From: Methanobrevibacter sp.
Lineage (GTDB): Archaea; Methanobacteriota; Methanobacteria; Methanobacteriales; Methanobacteriaceae
NCBI GenBank assembly: GCA_017404125.1
Contig: JAFRCZ010000179.1
Span: forward strand, 1-14,343
Length of the DNA stretch: 14,343 bases
Direction of reading: 5' to 3'
Shown: positions 5,570-12,946 of the stretch, in pieces
How the letters are laid out: every line of letters starts with the position of its first letter
Position numbering within the stretch: position 1 is the first letter of the stretch
Notes under the pieces: generated by a model
Databases searched by the model: none
What the model was told of the DNA's origin: nothing
What the model saw: only the letters and a program-made list of their open reading frames with translations
Program-made: the position numbers and the translations under genes

Positions 5570-8479
5570 TTGGAGGTGAAAATAATAATAAATGAAAAAT
5601 TTAAGTTAATTTTTATTTTTACCTTAATTTTTTCGATATTAATGATTAATGCAGTTTATGCAAGTGATAATGAGAATATTATAAGCGATTCCCTATCGGA
5701 AGACATTGAATTAAATGATTGTTCAACTATTGATTTGAATGAAGCCAACGAAGAAAACCTTAAAGAAGGATCTGTTGGGGATGACTTTAAAACTGTACAA
5801 GGTTTAATTGATAAAGCTAAAGATGGGGATTCCATATATTTGGAAAACAGGACATACAAAGGAAACGGGACTCCAATATACATTAATAAAAACTTGAAGA
5901 TTTATGGATTTAACAATGATTTGGACATATATTCATTGAAATCAAGCCCATTGAAATCTGACAATCTCAATACAATATTGGATGCTGACTCTAAATCAAA
6001 GATATTCATAATCAGCGAAAATATTGAAGTGAAGCTTAATGGATTAAGTTTGATTAATGGAAAAGATGGCGGCGACGGCGGGACAATATGCAATAATGGA
6101 AGATTATCTCTTGAAAGTTCCAAAATAGCTAATTCCAACTCTAGTGGAGGGGCAATATATTGCTCTAAAGGGTCCATTCTCAATGTAAAGAATTCATTGT
6201 TTGAAAACAATTATGCAGATATTGGAGGAGCAATCTATCATGACCAATCCAATGTAAACATATCCAACTCACTATTTAGATTCAATGAAGGAGATAGTGA
6301 CGGAGGAACAATTTACACAAACAATGGAAACATAGAGATTTTCAATTCAAGTTTTCTAAACAATACTGGTGCCCGTGGAGGAGTAATATACAATAATCAT
6401 GGAAATGTCCTTATCAATAATTCAGATTTATCATATAATAAAGCAACTAATTTAGGAGCAACTGTAAAGAACTGGGGAACATGTAAAATATATGACTCTC
6501 AAGTAAGCAACAATTATGCAGATTGGTGTGGAGGAGGATTATATACATTTGAATATAGCATGGATGTAATCAATTGCTCAATTTTTAACAACACTGCTGA
6601 AAGAGGAGGAGGAATATTTGCAGATGCTGGATCTTGGCTGACAGTTACCGATTCAACAATTAAAAATAATAAAGGAGAAATTGGTGCTGGAATAAGTTGC
6701 CCAGATGCACATTTGAAAATGAAAGATTCCTCTATAATTAATAATACAGCAAATGGTAATGGAGGAGGAATTTATTTAGATAAATACACATCAGAAATAA
6801 GCAATTCAATTATAGAAAAGAATAGCGCAAAGTCCGGTGGTGGAATTTATATAAATGATATTTCTGTAAAAATTACCAATTCCCGCATTAATGAAAACAA
6901 GGCAGATGAAGGGGGAGCAATATACAATTTAGGCACTTTAAGCATTAAAGAATCCATTCTAAATTCAAACAATGCTAAAAACGGCGGAGCAATATCTAAT
7001 CAGAAAACATTGGATATTTCTAACTCTACAGTTAACAGCAACAAGGCGACTAACGGCGGAGCCATATACAATAATGGATTATTAAAATTAAACCAACTAA
7101 ATGCCAATTCAAATGAAGCGACATATGGTGGTGTCATATACAACTCAAAAAACACCACAATAGATAATTCAATTTTCAAGAATAACAAGGCATACGAAGC
7201 AGGAGCAATCTATAACAATGGAAATTTAATCATAAACAATTCAGAATTTACAAAGCAGAAAGTCACTCATAAAAGTGGTGTCATCTTTATGAGAAATGGA
7301 AACATGAACATTTCAAATTCCATTTTCTCTCTGAATTCTGGTGCAGATGAAGGTGGAGCAATCTTCACATTTGAAGGAAATTCTACCATAAAATCATCTA
7401 AATTCATATCAAACAAAGCTATTAGTTATGGTGCAGCCATTGACAATAGCGGCATAATGACCATTGAAGATTGTGATTTTGAAAAGAATAGCGCTTATGG
7501 TGCTGGAGCTATTGACAATAGTGGAGATTTAACTATAACCCATTCAAATTTCACTGCTAATCAAGCTAGAACTAATGGAGGGGCAATTGACAATAATGGA
7601 AACCTTAAGATAAGCGGATCAATATTCAATAAGAATACTGCAGACTCTTTAGGTGGAGCTATAATGGCTAGAAAAAACACTGCAATCAGCCATTCATCAT
7701 TTACAGACAATAAGGCTTCCTCTGGAAATGACATATACAGCGATGAAGAGAATATTTCATTGAATAATAACTGGTGGGGTTCAAACAATCCAGATTTTCA
7801 ATCTGCTTTAAATTATGAGATTGGTGATGATTTTAAATGGATAATAATGAGTTTTACTAACACAACTCCATTTAAACTAAACTCTAGTTTAGGATTGAAC
7901 ATTAGCTTTGAAAAAACCGTTAATAAAAATGGTGAAGAGGAACAATTGGAAAATCCTAACTTATTACCAAGATTTAAAACATCCCTCAAAGTGGAAGAAG
8001 CAAATGGAGATGAAAGAAGCTATGAATTAAATGTTAAGAAAGGTTCTCTTTTAAAAACCATTTCCGTTAAGTCAAATAGCATTGTCAGTGCAAATATTAA
8101 TGATGAAACAATTAGTTTAAATCTCACAGATAGCAGTGAATCCAATGAAAGCAATAATCCCAATAGTTCTGATAGTTCTGAAAAATCTAGTGAAACTAAT
8201 GAATCTGAAGAGGATAATAATGATTTTAACACCAATCAAAGAGATATTAACAAAAATATCAATTTGAAAAATGTTAAAGATAATTCAAAAATATTAAATT
8301 CAATACAATCAGATCTTGATTCTGCATTAGCTGACTCAAATAATTCCAATGACAATCAAAATGTTGATGGTGAGTTTAATATCAATTATGGATTATTGAT
8401 TATTCCTATAGCATTGGTCTTATTCTTCATTTTATTTGCACTAAAAAGAAAAAAAGATGATGAAGAAGATGAAAATTAA
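5570..8479 (+). CDS. Adhesin-like secreted beta-helix surface protein with C-terminal membrane anchor
   Basis: This encodes a 969-residue protein, counted from the TTG at 5570. A signal peptide (hydrophobic stretch about residues 11-30, likely cut after AVYA) leads to roughly 22 imperfect repeats of 20-28 residues between about residues 165 and 700. These are built on a GGAIYNNG-like turn followed by a short strand and NS.F..N.A, the pattern of right-handed parallel beta-helix (Pmp/pectate-lyase-like) domains. NNWWGSNNP ends the helix, as is common in Methanobrevibacter adhesin-like proteins. A short beta-rich segment, a Ser/Asn/Glu-rich stalk (about 850-930), a transmembrane helix (about 940-962) and an acidic tail KKDDEEDEN follow, so it is probably held in the membrane and exposed at the cell surface. 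It likely mediates contact with host, bacteria or polysaccharide; the ligand is unknown. The start is problematic: adding one A to the A5 run at 5595-5599 would turn the ATG at 5592 into MKKFKLIFIF, an ideal start. Read as given, the gene may use a non-standard start or be out of frame. Confidence 0.85.
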   Translation: MEVKIIINEKFKLIFIFTLIFSILMINAVYASDNENIISDSLSEDIELNDCSTIDLNEANEENLKEGSVGDDFKTVQGLIDKAKDGDSIYLENRTYKGNGTPIYINKNLKIYGFNNDLDIYSLKSSPLKSDNLNTILDADSKSKIFIISENIEVKLNGLSLINGKDGGDGGTICNNGRLSLESSKIANSNSSGGAIYCSKGSILNVKNSLFENNYADIGGAIYHDQSNVNISNSLFRFNEGDSDGGTIYTNNGNIEIFNSSFLNNTGARGGVIYNNHGNVLINNSDLSYNKATNLGATVKNWGTCKIYDSQVSNNYADWCGGGLYTFEYSMDVINCSIFNNTAERGGGIFADAGSWLTVTDSTIKNNKGEIGAGISCPDAHLKMKDSSIINNTANGNGGGIYLDKYTSEISNSIIEKNSAKSGGGIYINDISVKITNSRINENKADEGGAIYNLGTLSIKESILNSNNAKNGGAISNQKTLDISNSTVNSNKATNGGAIYNNGLLKLNQLNANSNEATYGGVIYNSKNTTIDNSIFKNNKAYEAGAIYNNGNLIINNSEFTKQKVTHKSGVIFMRNGNMNISNSIFSLNSGADEGGAIFTFEGNSTIKSSKFISNKAISYGAAIDNSGIMTIEDCDFEKNSAYGAGAIDNSGDLTITHSNFTANQARTNGGAIDNNGNLKISGSIFNKNTADSLGGAIMARKNTAISHSSFTDNKASSGNDIYSDEENISLNNNWWGSNNPDFQSALNYEIGDDFKWIIMSFTNTTPFKLNSSLGLNISFEKTVNKNGEEEQLENPNLLPRFKTSLKVEEANGDERSYELNVKKGSLLKTISVKSNSIVSANINDETISLNLTDSSESNESNNPNSSDSSEKSSETNESEEDNNDFNTNQRDINKNINLKNVKDNSKILNSIQSDLDSALADSNNSNDNQNVDGEFNINYGLLIIPIALVLFFILFALKRKKDDEEDEN
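5572..5579 (+). promoter_or_regulatory. Strong ribosome-binding site of the adhesin-like gene
   Basis: GGAGGTGA is a near-perfect complement of the methanogen 16S rRNA 3' end. It overlaps the in-frame TTG (5570) and GTG (5576) codons, so neither can be served by it. The next ATG (5592, 12 bases beyond the motif) is out of frame with the adhesin and stops after five codons. It therefore points to a start near 5590, and this conflict is discussed in the findings. Confidence 0.7.
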
Positions 8480-8509
8480 CTAAAAAGAATACAAAATAAT
8501 AAATTTTTT

Positions 8510-8541
8510 GATAGAATTTAATTCTATCATTTACTTTTTTT
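8510..8541 (+). terminator. Hairpin plus T-run terminator of the adhesin-like gene
   Basis: GATAGAATT (8510-8518) pairs perfectly with AATTCTATC (8520-8528), and a run of seven T's follows at 8535-8541. It starts 30 bases after the adhesin stop. Oligo-T is the main archaeal termination signal, and the hairpin strengthens the case. Confidence 0.6.
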
Positions 8542-8560
8542 ATAAATTTAAAAATCATTA

Positions 8561-8664
8561 CTATTTTTTAAAAATAAGAAAAAAATTAAAAAAATAATAA
8601 ACTACTATTTTTTAAAAATAAGAAAAAATAGAGAATGTAATTAACTGCTATTTTTTAAAAAAAA
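8561..8664 (-). repeat. Imperfect 43-44-bp spaced repeats carrying oligo-T terminators for the minus strand
   Basis: The segment CTATTTTTTAAAAA recurs at 8561, 8605 and 8648, a 44- and 43-base spacing. The copy at 8605-8631 can fold: CTATTTTTT pairs with AAAAAATAG around a nine-base loop. Read on the minus strand, 8657-8664 gives eight T's seven bases after the stop of the DUF3100-type gene, and more T-runs follow. This fits a multi-copy terminator region separating two convergent genes. Confidence 0.5.
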
Positions 8665-8670
8665 TATTAA

Positions 8671-9936
8671 TTATATCATTCCAGTAGCTATTAAAGTAAA
8701 GTGTGCAATAGCTGCAGAACAGAGGTAAGTACCTGAAATTACTATTAAAGTAATAATGATTCCTTTCCAACCGATCTTTTTAAACTCTTCCCAGTCATTA
8801 CCGATTGCAATACCTACATAAGCCAGGAATGCAGTACATATTGTAGTCAAATCAATCTGGGAGACGTACTTAACTAGGAAATCCGCAGTTGGAACACCTG
8901 GAATAGCTACAAATATACCAATTAGGCTTATATAAATGATTGATTGAATATTCCATGGAATAAGCCTTTCAAGAGACATTCCTATAATGGTGATGATTGA
9001 AATCAAAAGCATTCCAATGAATGCATCGACGATTGAAGTTTTATAGCCTATGAAATTTCCTACAGCCACAATAAATGAAAACAACACAAGGAATGTGGCC
9101 CATCTCTTAAGCTTACCTACAGTCAAGTCATCAGTAGTTGCATATTTATCATGCTTTACCCCTTCAATTGCATAATCATCATCAATAGTCTCTTCATCTT
9201 TAGGCCCAAACAACGGAGACAACCAAGTATACATTCTCTCAGCAAGAGGGAGTGATACAAATATACACATGTAAATACCAAAACAGAATGAAAGAAGGTT
9301 ACTGCATCCTGCAAATGCCTCAAGCTGAGTAGCCATTGACGGGAACATATGCATCAATGGAGCTAGTGCTGCAGCATTCATACTTGCACTTCCTACACCA
9401 GATGCCATTGCATAAGCATATGGGTGCATAGGAATGAGTGAAGCGCTGATACTGGATAGGAAACTAATGAATGGTGTTCCAAGAATTGATCCGATAACAA
9501 AAACAGCTAAAACTCCACGAGTCTCTGGGGACTTAAATCCATATTTATCAATGATGACCCCTAAGTTAGGTTCACGGCAAATTGAACTGGTAATACCAAT
9601 TACTTCTCTTCTGAAACCGAAAACGAGAGCAATAGGCAACGCCAAAAGGGTTCCTAAGTTACCTATCTGCTGTAAGATCAAAGCAGGCCCTACTTGGAAA
9701 ATACTGGATATTGCTTGACCACTTGCAATAGCCAATTTACAGATTAAAACACCAATAAATAGAACCATAGCCCCTTCAGCTACTTTAGATTGCTTGCTGC
9801 CTACAAATTTAATAGGCTTTGCCAAATAAAGAGCCAATCCCATAACTAGAGCATAAATTAAAGGAAGCAATAAAATACTGATAGTGTCAGTTATCTTAAT
9901 CTCTTTGACACCAATAAACATAGAGATGACAACCAA
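8671..9936 (-). CDS. DUF3100-type polytopic membrane protein, probable transporter
   Basis: This encodes 421 residues from a TTG, with about ten or eleven membrane helices and a central charged cytoplasmic loop (roughly residues 235-272, GPKDEETIDDDY...HDKYATTDD). The overall pattern and segments such as LLPLIYALVMGLALYLAKP and REVIGITSSICREPNLG recall the DUF3100 family, which is uncharacterised but looks like a solute permease; this is from memory of the family. The TTG start cuts through the first helix: the same frame stays open upstream to base 10072 and reads a charged segment (PYREKTDRAIKKRPPWKEYN) followed by LHVVVFI, which completes helix 1. There is no ATG, GTG or TTG in that extension. 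The best ribosome-binding site (AAGGCGTGAT, about 10043-10052) is followed by an ATT codon at 10036-10038. The gene lies downstream of tiaS with its own upstream region and is convergent with the adhesin. Substrate unknown. Confidence 0.75.
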   Translation of the reverse strand: MVVISMFIGVKEIKITDTISILLLPLIYALVMGLALYLAKPIKFVGSKQSKVAEGAMVLFIGVLICKLAIASGQAISSIFQVGPALILQQIGNLGTLLALPIALVFGFRREVIGITSSICREPNLGVIIDKYGFKSPETRGVLAVFVIGSILGTPFISFLSSISASLIPMHPYAYAMASGVGSASMNAAALAPLMHMFPSMATQLEAFAGCSNLLSFCFGIYMCIFVSLPLAERMYTWLSPLFGPKDEETIDDDYAIEGVKHDKYATTDDLTVGKLKRWATFLVLFSFIVAVGNFIGYKTSIVDAFIGMLLISIITIIGMSLERLIPWNIQSIIYISLIGIFVAIPGVPTADFLVKYVSQIDLTTICTAFLAYVGIAIGNDWEEFKKIGWKGIIITLIVISGTYLCSAAIAHFTLIATGMI

Positions 9937-10150
9937 AATAAATACAACAACGTGAAGATTATACTCCTTCCATGGAGGTCTCTTCTTTATTGCCCTATCA
10001 GTTTTTTCCCTATATGGGTGCTGTTGATTACCAGTAATAAAATCACGCCTTAAGACTTTGTATAGAAAAAAATTTTATAAAATAAATTAAGTATTATTAA
10101 TGTTAGTTTTAAGTTTATTATTTATAAACTAATCTATTTAATTCTAAAAA

Positions 10151-10190
10151 ATTATAAATAATGATAATTCATTATAAATCATGATAATTT
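10151..10190. repeat. 20-bp tandem duplication upstream of the DUF3100-type gene
   Basis: Two adjacent 20-base blocks (10151-10170 and 10171-10190), beginning ATTATAAAT and containing ATGATAATT, match at 18 of 20 positions. They lie in the gap between tiaS and the DUF3100-type gene, about 110-150 bases before the probable start of the latter. This may be a duplicated regulator-binding site or simple slippage in AT-rich DNA. Confidence 0.6.
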
Positions 10191-10260
10191 ATTACTGCAT
10201 TTAAAAAAATAAGCGAAATTAAAAAGTCTTATATGTGTTAATAATACATTAATAATACTA

Positions 10261-10267
10261 AAAAAAA
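10261..10267 (-). terminator. Oligo-T signal directly after tiaS
   Basis: Seven A's on the plus strand give T7 on the minus strand immediately behind the tiaS TAG stop, a typical archaeal termination signal. Beyond it, an 11-base near-repeat (TAATAATACAT / TAATAATACTA) spans 10240-10261. Confidence 0.4.
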
Positions 10268-11518
10268 CTAAAGATTCATACGAATCAAAGGCTTGGATAA
10301 ATGACGTCTTGCTGAAACTGGAGTTTCATAGAATTTTCCATTGACTAGGGTTCTTTCAACCATTTCAGGAACCTTTTCATCAGATTCTATTCTTTTTCCA
10401 CAGCTTTTGCACTTGAATCCTTTGCCTTTACCTGCAGAAGTCATTCTCTTTCCGCATTCGCAGACAGGATTTTTATATACAAACTCATTTAGCTTAATGA
10501 CTTGGAACTTTTCTATATTGAATGTGTTCTGTTCACCTATTCCACCATAGAGCACAATCTTATCCCCAGCCCTCAATTTTGCTACAACCTTTCTGAAATT
10601 CTTGGTAGGTTCATATGCTGCAGCCTCAATTTCACCGCTTTCATCATAAAGTGTGAAGAACATGTGTCCACCTTCAATTATATGTGGCTTGTCCTTTACA
10701 GTACCTTTAATCTTGTAGCAGGAATATTGTTTCATATCACTGATTTTATCTGCATTTTGAATGTGCATATCAGTGTGCTGATTGGTCTTGAAAATGCATG
10801 AATCAACAATCTCCTCATTTGGAATGACAATATCCTTTGCTTTCAATAGAACTTCAGGACTGTTGGATCTGATACCATACAATACAGGACATGGAGTTTT
10901 AGGTTCAATGGCCAGATACTTTCCATCAATGTTTTCAAATGTTTCAGGATAGGTTTCCCTATCCATTTTAACAACAGATTCGTAATCAATATGTCTAACT
11001 GTGCCGTATCTTGATGAATCCCTGTATGCCAATAGCTCATAGGTATAGTCTTCAAGAGGGCATGAAATGGCTGCAATGGAGCCAATGATTCCCCTTCCCT
11101 TTTTGAACTTATGGATTTCAGCACCAATCTTTTTTGCAAATTCTTCTGCCTCTTCAATAGTGATGATGGAATAGATTGCCTTAAAGGCATAAACAATCAT
11201 TTCTTCAGTGATTTCTCCTTGGTAGAAAACAACTCCAGGATTAGTGTTGTCACAATCAAACATTGAAAGTTCAGATACATATTTAAGCACTATTTCCTTT
11301 GCAAGGCCAATGTTTTGATTAAGATCCAATTTAAATGACACTCCACCATTTCCTCTTGTCTTGAATCTGGCAAAAGGATTTAAACGAATCAATCTAGGAT
11401 AATCAATGATTTCAATGCCCTTTTCCCTAAATTCGTTTAGGATAGTGGAGGCAAGAAATGTAGTGCACATTCCATCTGGAGAGTCAGTATCATCTATTCC
11501 AATATAAAAATAATCCAT
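10268..11518 (-). CDS. tiaS: tRNA(Ile2) 2-agmatinylcytidine synthetase TiaS
   Basis: This encodes a 416-residue archaeal enzyme that attaches agmatine to C34 of the CAU-anticodon tRNA-Ile2 using ATP, giving agmatidine so that the tRNA reads AUA. The N-terminal signature GIDDTDSPDGMCTT (residues 7-20) is present; Thr19 aligns with the autophosphorylated Thr18 of the Archaeoglobus enzyme. A conserved NPFARFKTRGNGGVSF segment follows at about 47-62. The middle holds the FLD/kinase-like parts, then an OB-fold (about 275-340, GGHMFFTLYDESGEIEAAAYEP). The C-terminal zinc ribbon is CxC...CxxC (Cys353, Cys355, Cys370, Cys373). Length and domain order match the family. The ATG has GTGAT just upstream. 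It is divergent from the HTH regulator with a 151-base AT-rich gap. The high use of ATA codons in neighbouring genes fits the need for this enzyme. Expected to be essential. Confidence 0.96.
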   Translation of the reverse strand: MDYFYIGIDDTDSPDGMCTTFLASTILNEFREKGIEIIDYPRLIRLNPFARFKTRGNGGVSFKLDLNQNIGLAKEIVLKYVSELSMFDCDNTNPGVVFYQGEITEEMIVYAFKAIYSIITIEEAEEFAKKIGAEIHKFKKGRGIIGSIAAISCPLEDYTYELLAYRDSSRYGTVRHIDYESVVKMDRETYPETFENIDGKYLAIEPKTPCPVLYGIRSNSPEVLLKAKDIVIPNEEIVDSCIFKTNQHTDMHIQNADKISDMKQYSCYKIKGTVKDKPHIIEGGHMFFTLYDESGEIEAAAYEPTKNFRKVVAKLRAGDKIVLYGGIGEQNTFNIEKFQVIKLNEFVYKNPVCECGKRMTSAGKGKGFKCKSCGKRIESDEKVPEMVERTLVNGKFYETPVSARRHLSKPLIRMNL

Positions 11519-11652
11519 AATATCACTGAATATGTAAAAATTAAATAGTCAATTTTATATTAATCTTTAAAGATAATAATATTATTAAAATTTATTTAAA
11601 CTAATTAATAAAAATTTTCTAAAAAAATAAAAATACTGTTAAAAAATATTAA

Positions 11653-11667
11653 GATTACGAGGTAATC
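11653..11667. promoter_or_regulatory. Inverted repeat enclosing the ribosome-binding site of the HTH gene
   Basis: GATTAC (11653-11658) and GTAATC (11662-11667) form a perfect inverted repeat around GAG. The ribosome-binding site GAGGT (11659-11663) overlaps the centre, and the ATG follows at 11670. It could be an autoregulatory operator for the adjacent HTH protein or a small RNA hairpin limiting translation. Confidence 0.45.
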
Positions 11668-11669
11668 CT

Positions 11670-12653
11670 ATGGCAATAACTAATAGGAATCAATTGATAC
11701 GAGAAGTTTATCAGCTATTAAACAAAGAGGGCTTTGAAACATCCAACATCTATGAACAAAGCTGTTTTGATATAGTTGCTCGTAAGAAATTGCTTATTTT
11801 ACTTCTAAAAGTCCTCGTAAATATTGACAGCATCAACGAAGCACATGTGGAAGAAATAAGACAGATATCCCATGTTTTCTTGGCTAGCCCAATTATTGTT
11901 GGAGTAAAATCCAAAAACCATATCTTGGAAGAGGATGTTGTCTATGAAAGGCATGGACTTCCTGCAATTGGACTTGAAACCCTTAAGAACATGATTGTCT
12001 ATGACGAATATCCTGAAATCCTTGCAGACCGTGGAGGATATTATGTTCAAATCAATGGAAATGTATTGAAGGAATACAGAGAAGAATACAACTTGTCCTT
12101 GAAGGATTTAGCTGATTTGGCACATGTTTCAAGAGCTACCATGTACAAGTATGAAAACGGCATGGTTAGGGCAAATACTGAAACTGCAATGCTCCTTGAA
12201 GAAATCTTGAACACAAAGATTACCCTTGACATTGACCTTTTTGAACCTTATCAGGAAGACATTAAGCTTAAGGCAGATACAAGCAGCTTAAATCAAACAC
12301 AAGGAACCAATGCTCAGAACTTGGCAAAATTAGGTTTTGGAGTGGTTTCAACCAATAAAAGTCCATTTGATGCACTTGCCAAGGCTGAAATAGCTACCAG
12401 AAAGAAAGAGCAGACACCCCTCATTGCTAACTTGAATGTTCAGGATGATCAAAATACAAAAACATTGAAGAAGATGGCAATCAGCTTAAAGGACCTTTCT
12501 CTTGTGACCTCTTCAGATTCATTCTTTGTACTTAATGATGATAAGATAAAAGATTCAATTGATGGAATTCCAGTCATCAAATCATGGGAAATGAAAGAGT
12601 TTGAGAATTCAAAAGAGTTCTTAAAATTGATTAAGGAAAGGAAAAACAACTAA
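11670..12653 (+). CDS. Archaeal HTH-type transcriptional regulator with nuclease-like N-terminal domain
   Basis: This encodes a 327-residue protein of the conserved archaeal family (COG1395) represented by 'putative HTH-type transcriptional regulatory protein' entries of methanogens. The N-terminal part (about 1-115) resembles a PD-(D/E)xK nuclease fold: FDIVARKKLLILLLKVLVNID holds Asp34 and Lys47, but the acidic residue expected two positions before the lysine is Leu45, so catalysis is unlikely. A Cro/C1-type helix-turn-helix follows at about 132-182 (LKEYREEYNLSLKDLADLAHVSRATMYKYENG), with the recognition helix around SRATMYKYE. The C-terminal third is a separate, mostly helical domain with no motif I recognise. 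The ATG is well placed behind GAGGT, which sits inside an inverted repeat. It is divergent from tiaS. Targets are unknown; autoregulation is possible. Confidence 0.9.
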   Translation: MAITNRNQLIREVYQLLNKEGFETSNIYEQSCFDIVARKKLLILLLKVLVNIDSINEAHVEEIRQISHVFLASPIIVGVKSKNHILEEDVVYERHGLPAIGLETLKNMIVYDEYPEILADRGGYYVQINGNVLKEYREEYNLSLKDLADLAHVSRATMYKYENGMVRANTETAMLLEEILNTKITLDIDLFEPYQEDIKLKADTSSLNQTQGTNAQNLAKLGFGVVSTNKSPFDALAKAEIATRKKEQTPLIANLNVQDDQNTKTLKKMAISLKDLSLVTSSDSFFVLNDDKIKDSIDGIPVIKSWEMKEFENSKEFLKLIKERKNN

Positions 12654-12716
12654 TTATTATAATTTTTATTGAATCAAAGCAAATTTGAAATTTTATTTAA
12701 TAAAAAAGGTGAAACA

Positions 12717-12884
12717 ATGGACCTTCAAAAAAATAGAGGAATGATTATTCTTATTATTGCATTGATATTGGCTATGATTTTAACTTTCTATGTTGGAGTT
12801 GTAAATCCAATCATTTTAGGATTAGGAATACTTGCAATAATTGTAATCATATTGAATATTTATCTTGAAAAGGTAAAAAAATAG
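12717..12884 (+). CDS. 55-residue two-helix membrane protein, unknown function
   Basis: The chosen start is the ATG at 12717, because AAGGTGA (12706-12712) lies 4 bases upstream; an in-frame ATT/ATG-like extension to 12669 lacks such a site. The protein has a short charged N-terminus (MDLQKNRG), two membrane helices (about 9-27 and 29-49) with a short VNP turn between them, and a basic end (EKVKK). That predicts a helical hairpin with both ends in the cytoplasm. It follows the HTH regulator by 63 bases on the same strand and could share its transcript. No family recognised. The strong ribosome-binding site and clean two-helix pattern support a real gene. Confidence 0.65.
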   Translation: MDLQKNRGMIILIIALILAMILTFYVGVVNPIILGLGILAIIVIILNIYLEKVKK

Positions 12885-12946
12885 AAAAATCAAATGTTTA
12901 AGAATAGTAAGAAAATTTTTAAAAAAAAAGAATGAAAGAATTAAAT

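Noticed and set aside
6070..7680. Repeats in the adhesin gene as a DNA-level tandem array
   Set aside because: The repetition is at protein level (beta-helix turns) with diverged DNA, so it is a fold feature rather than a mobile or variable array.
8561..8664. Possible CRISPR-like spaced repeats
   Set aside because: There are only three imperfect low-complexity copies with AT-rich spacers and no cas genes; a terminator region explains them better.
10141..10267. Possible small RNA or tRNA gene in the AT-rich gap
   Set aside because: No GC-rich stem, cloverleaf or box motif can be read, only AT-rich repeats.
10843..11196. 117-codon open frame on the minus strand inside tiaS
   Set aside because: It overlaps tiaS in another frame, shows no family pattern, and tiaS is clearly the real gene.
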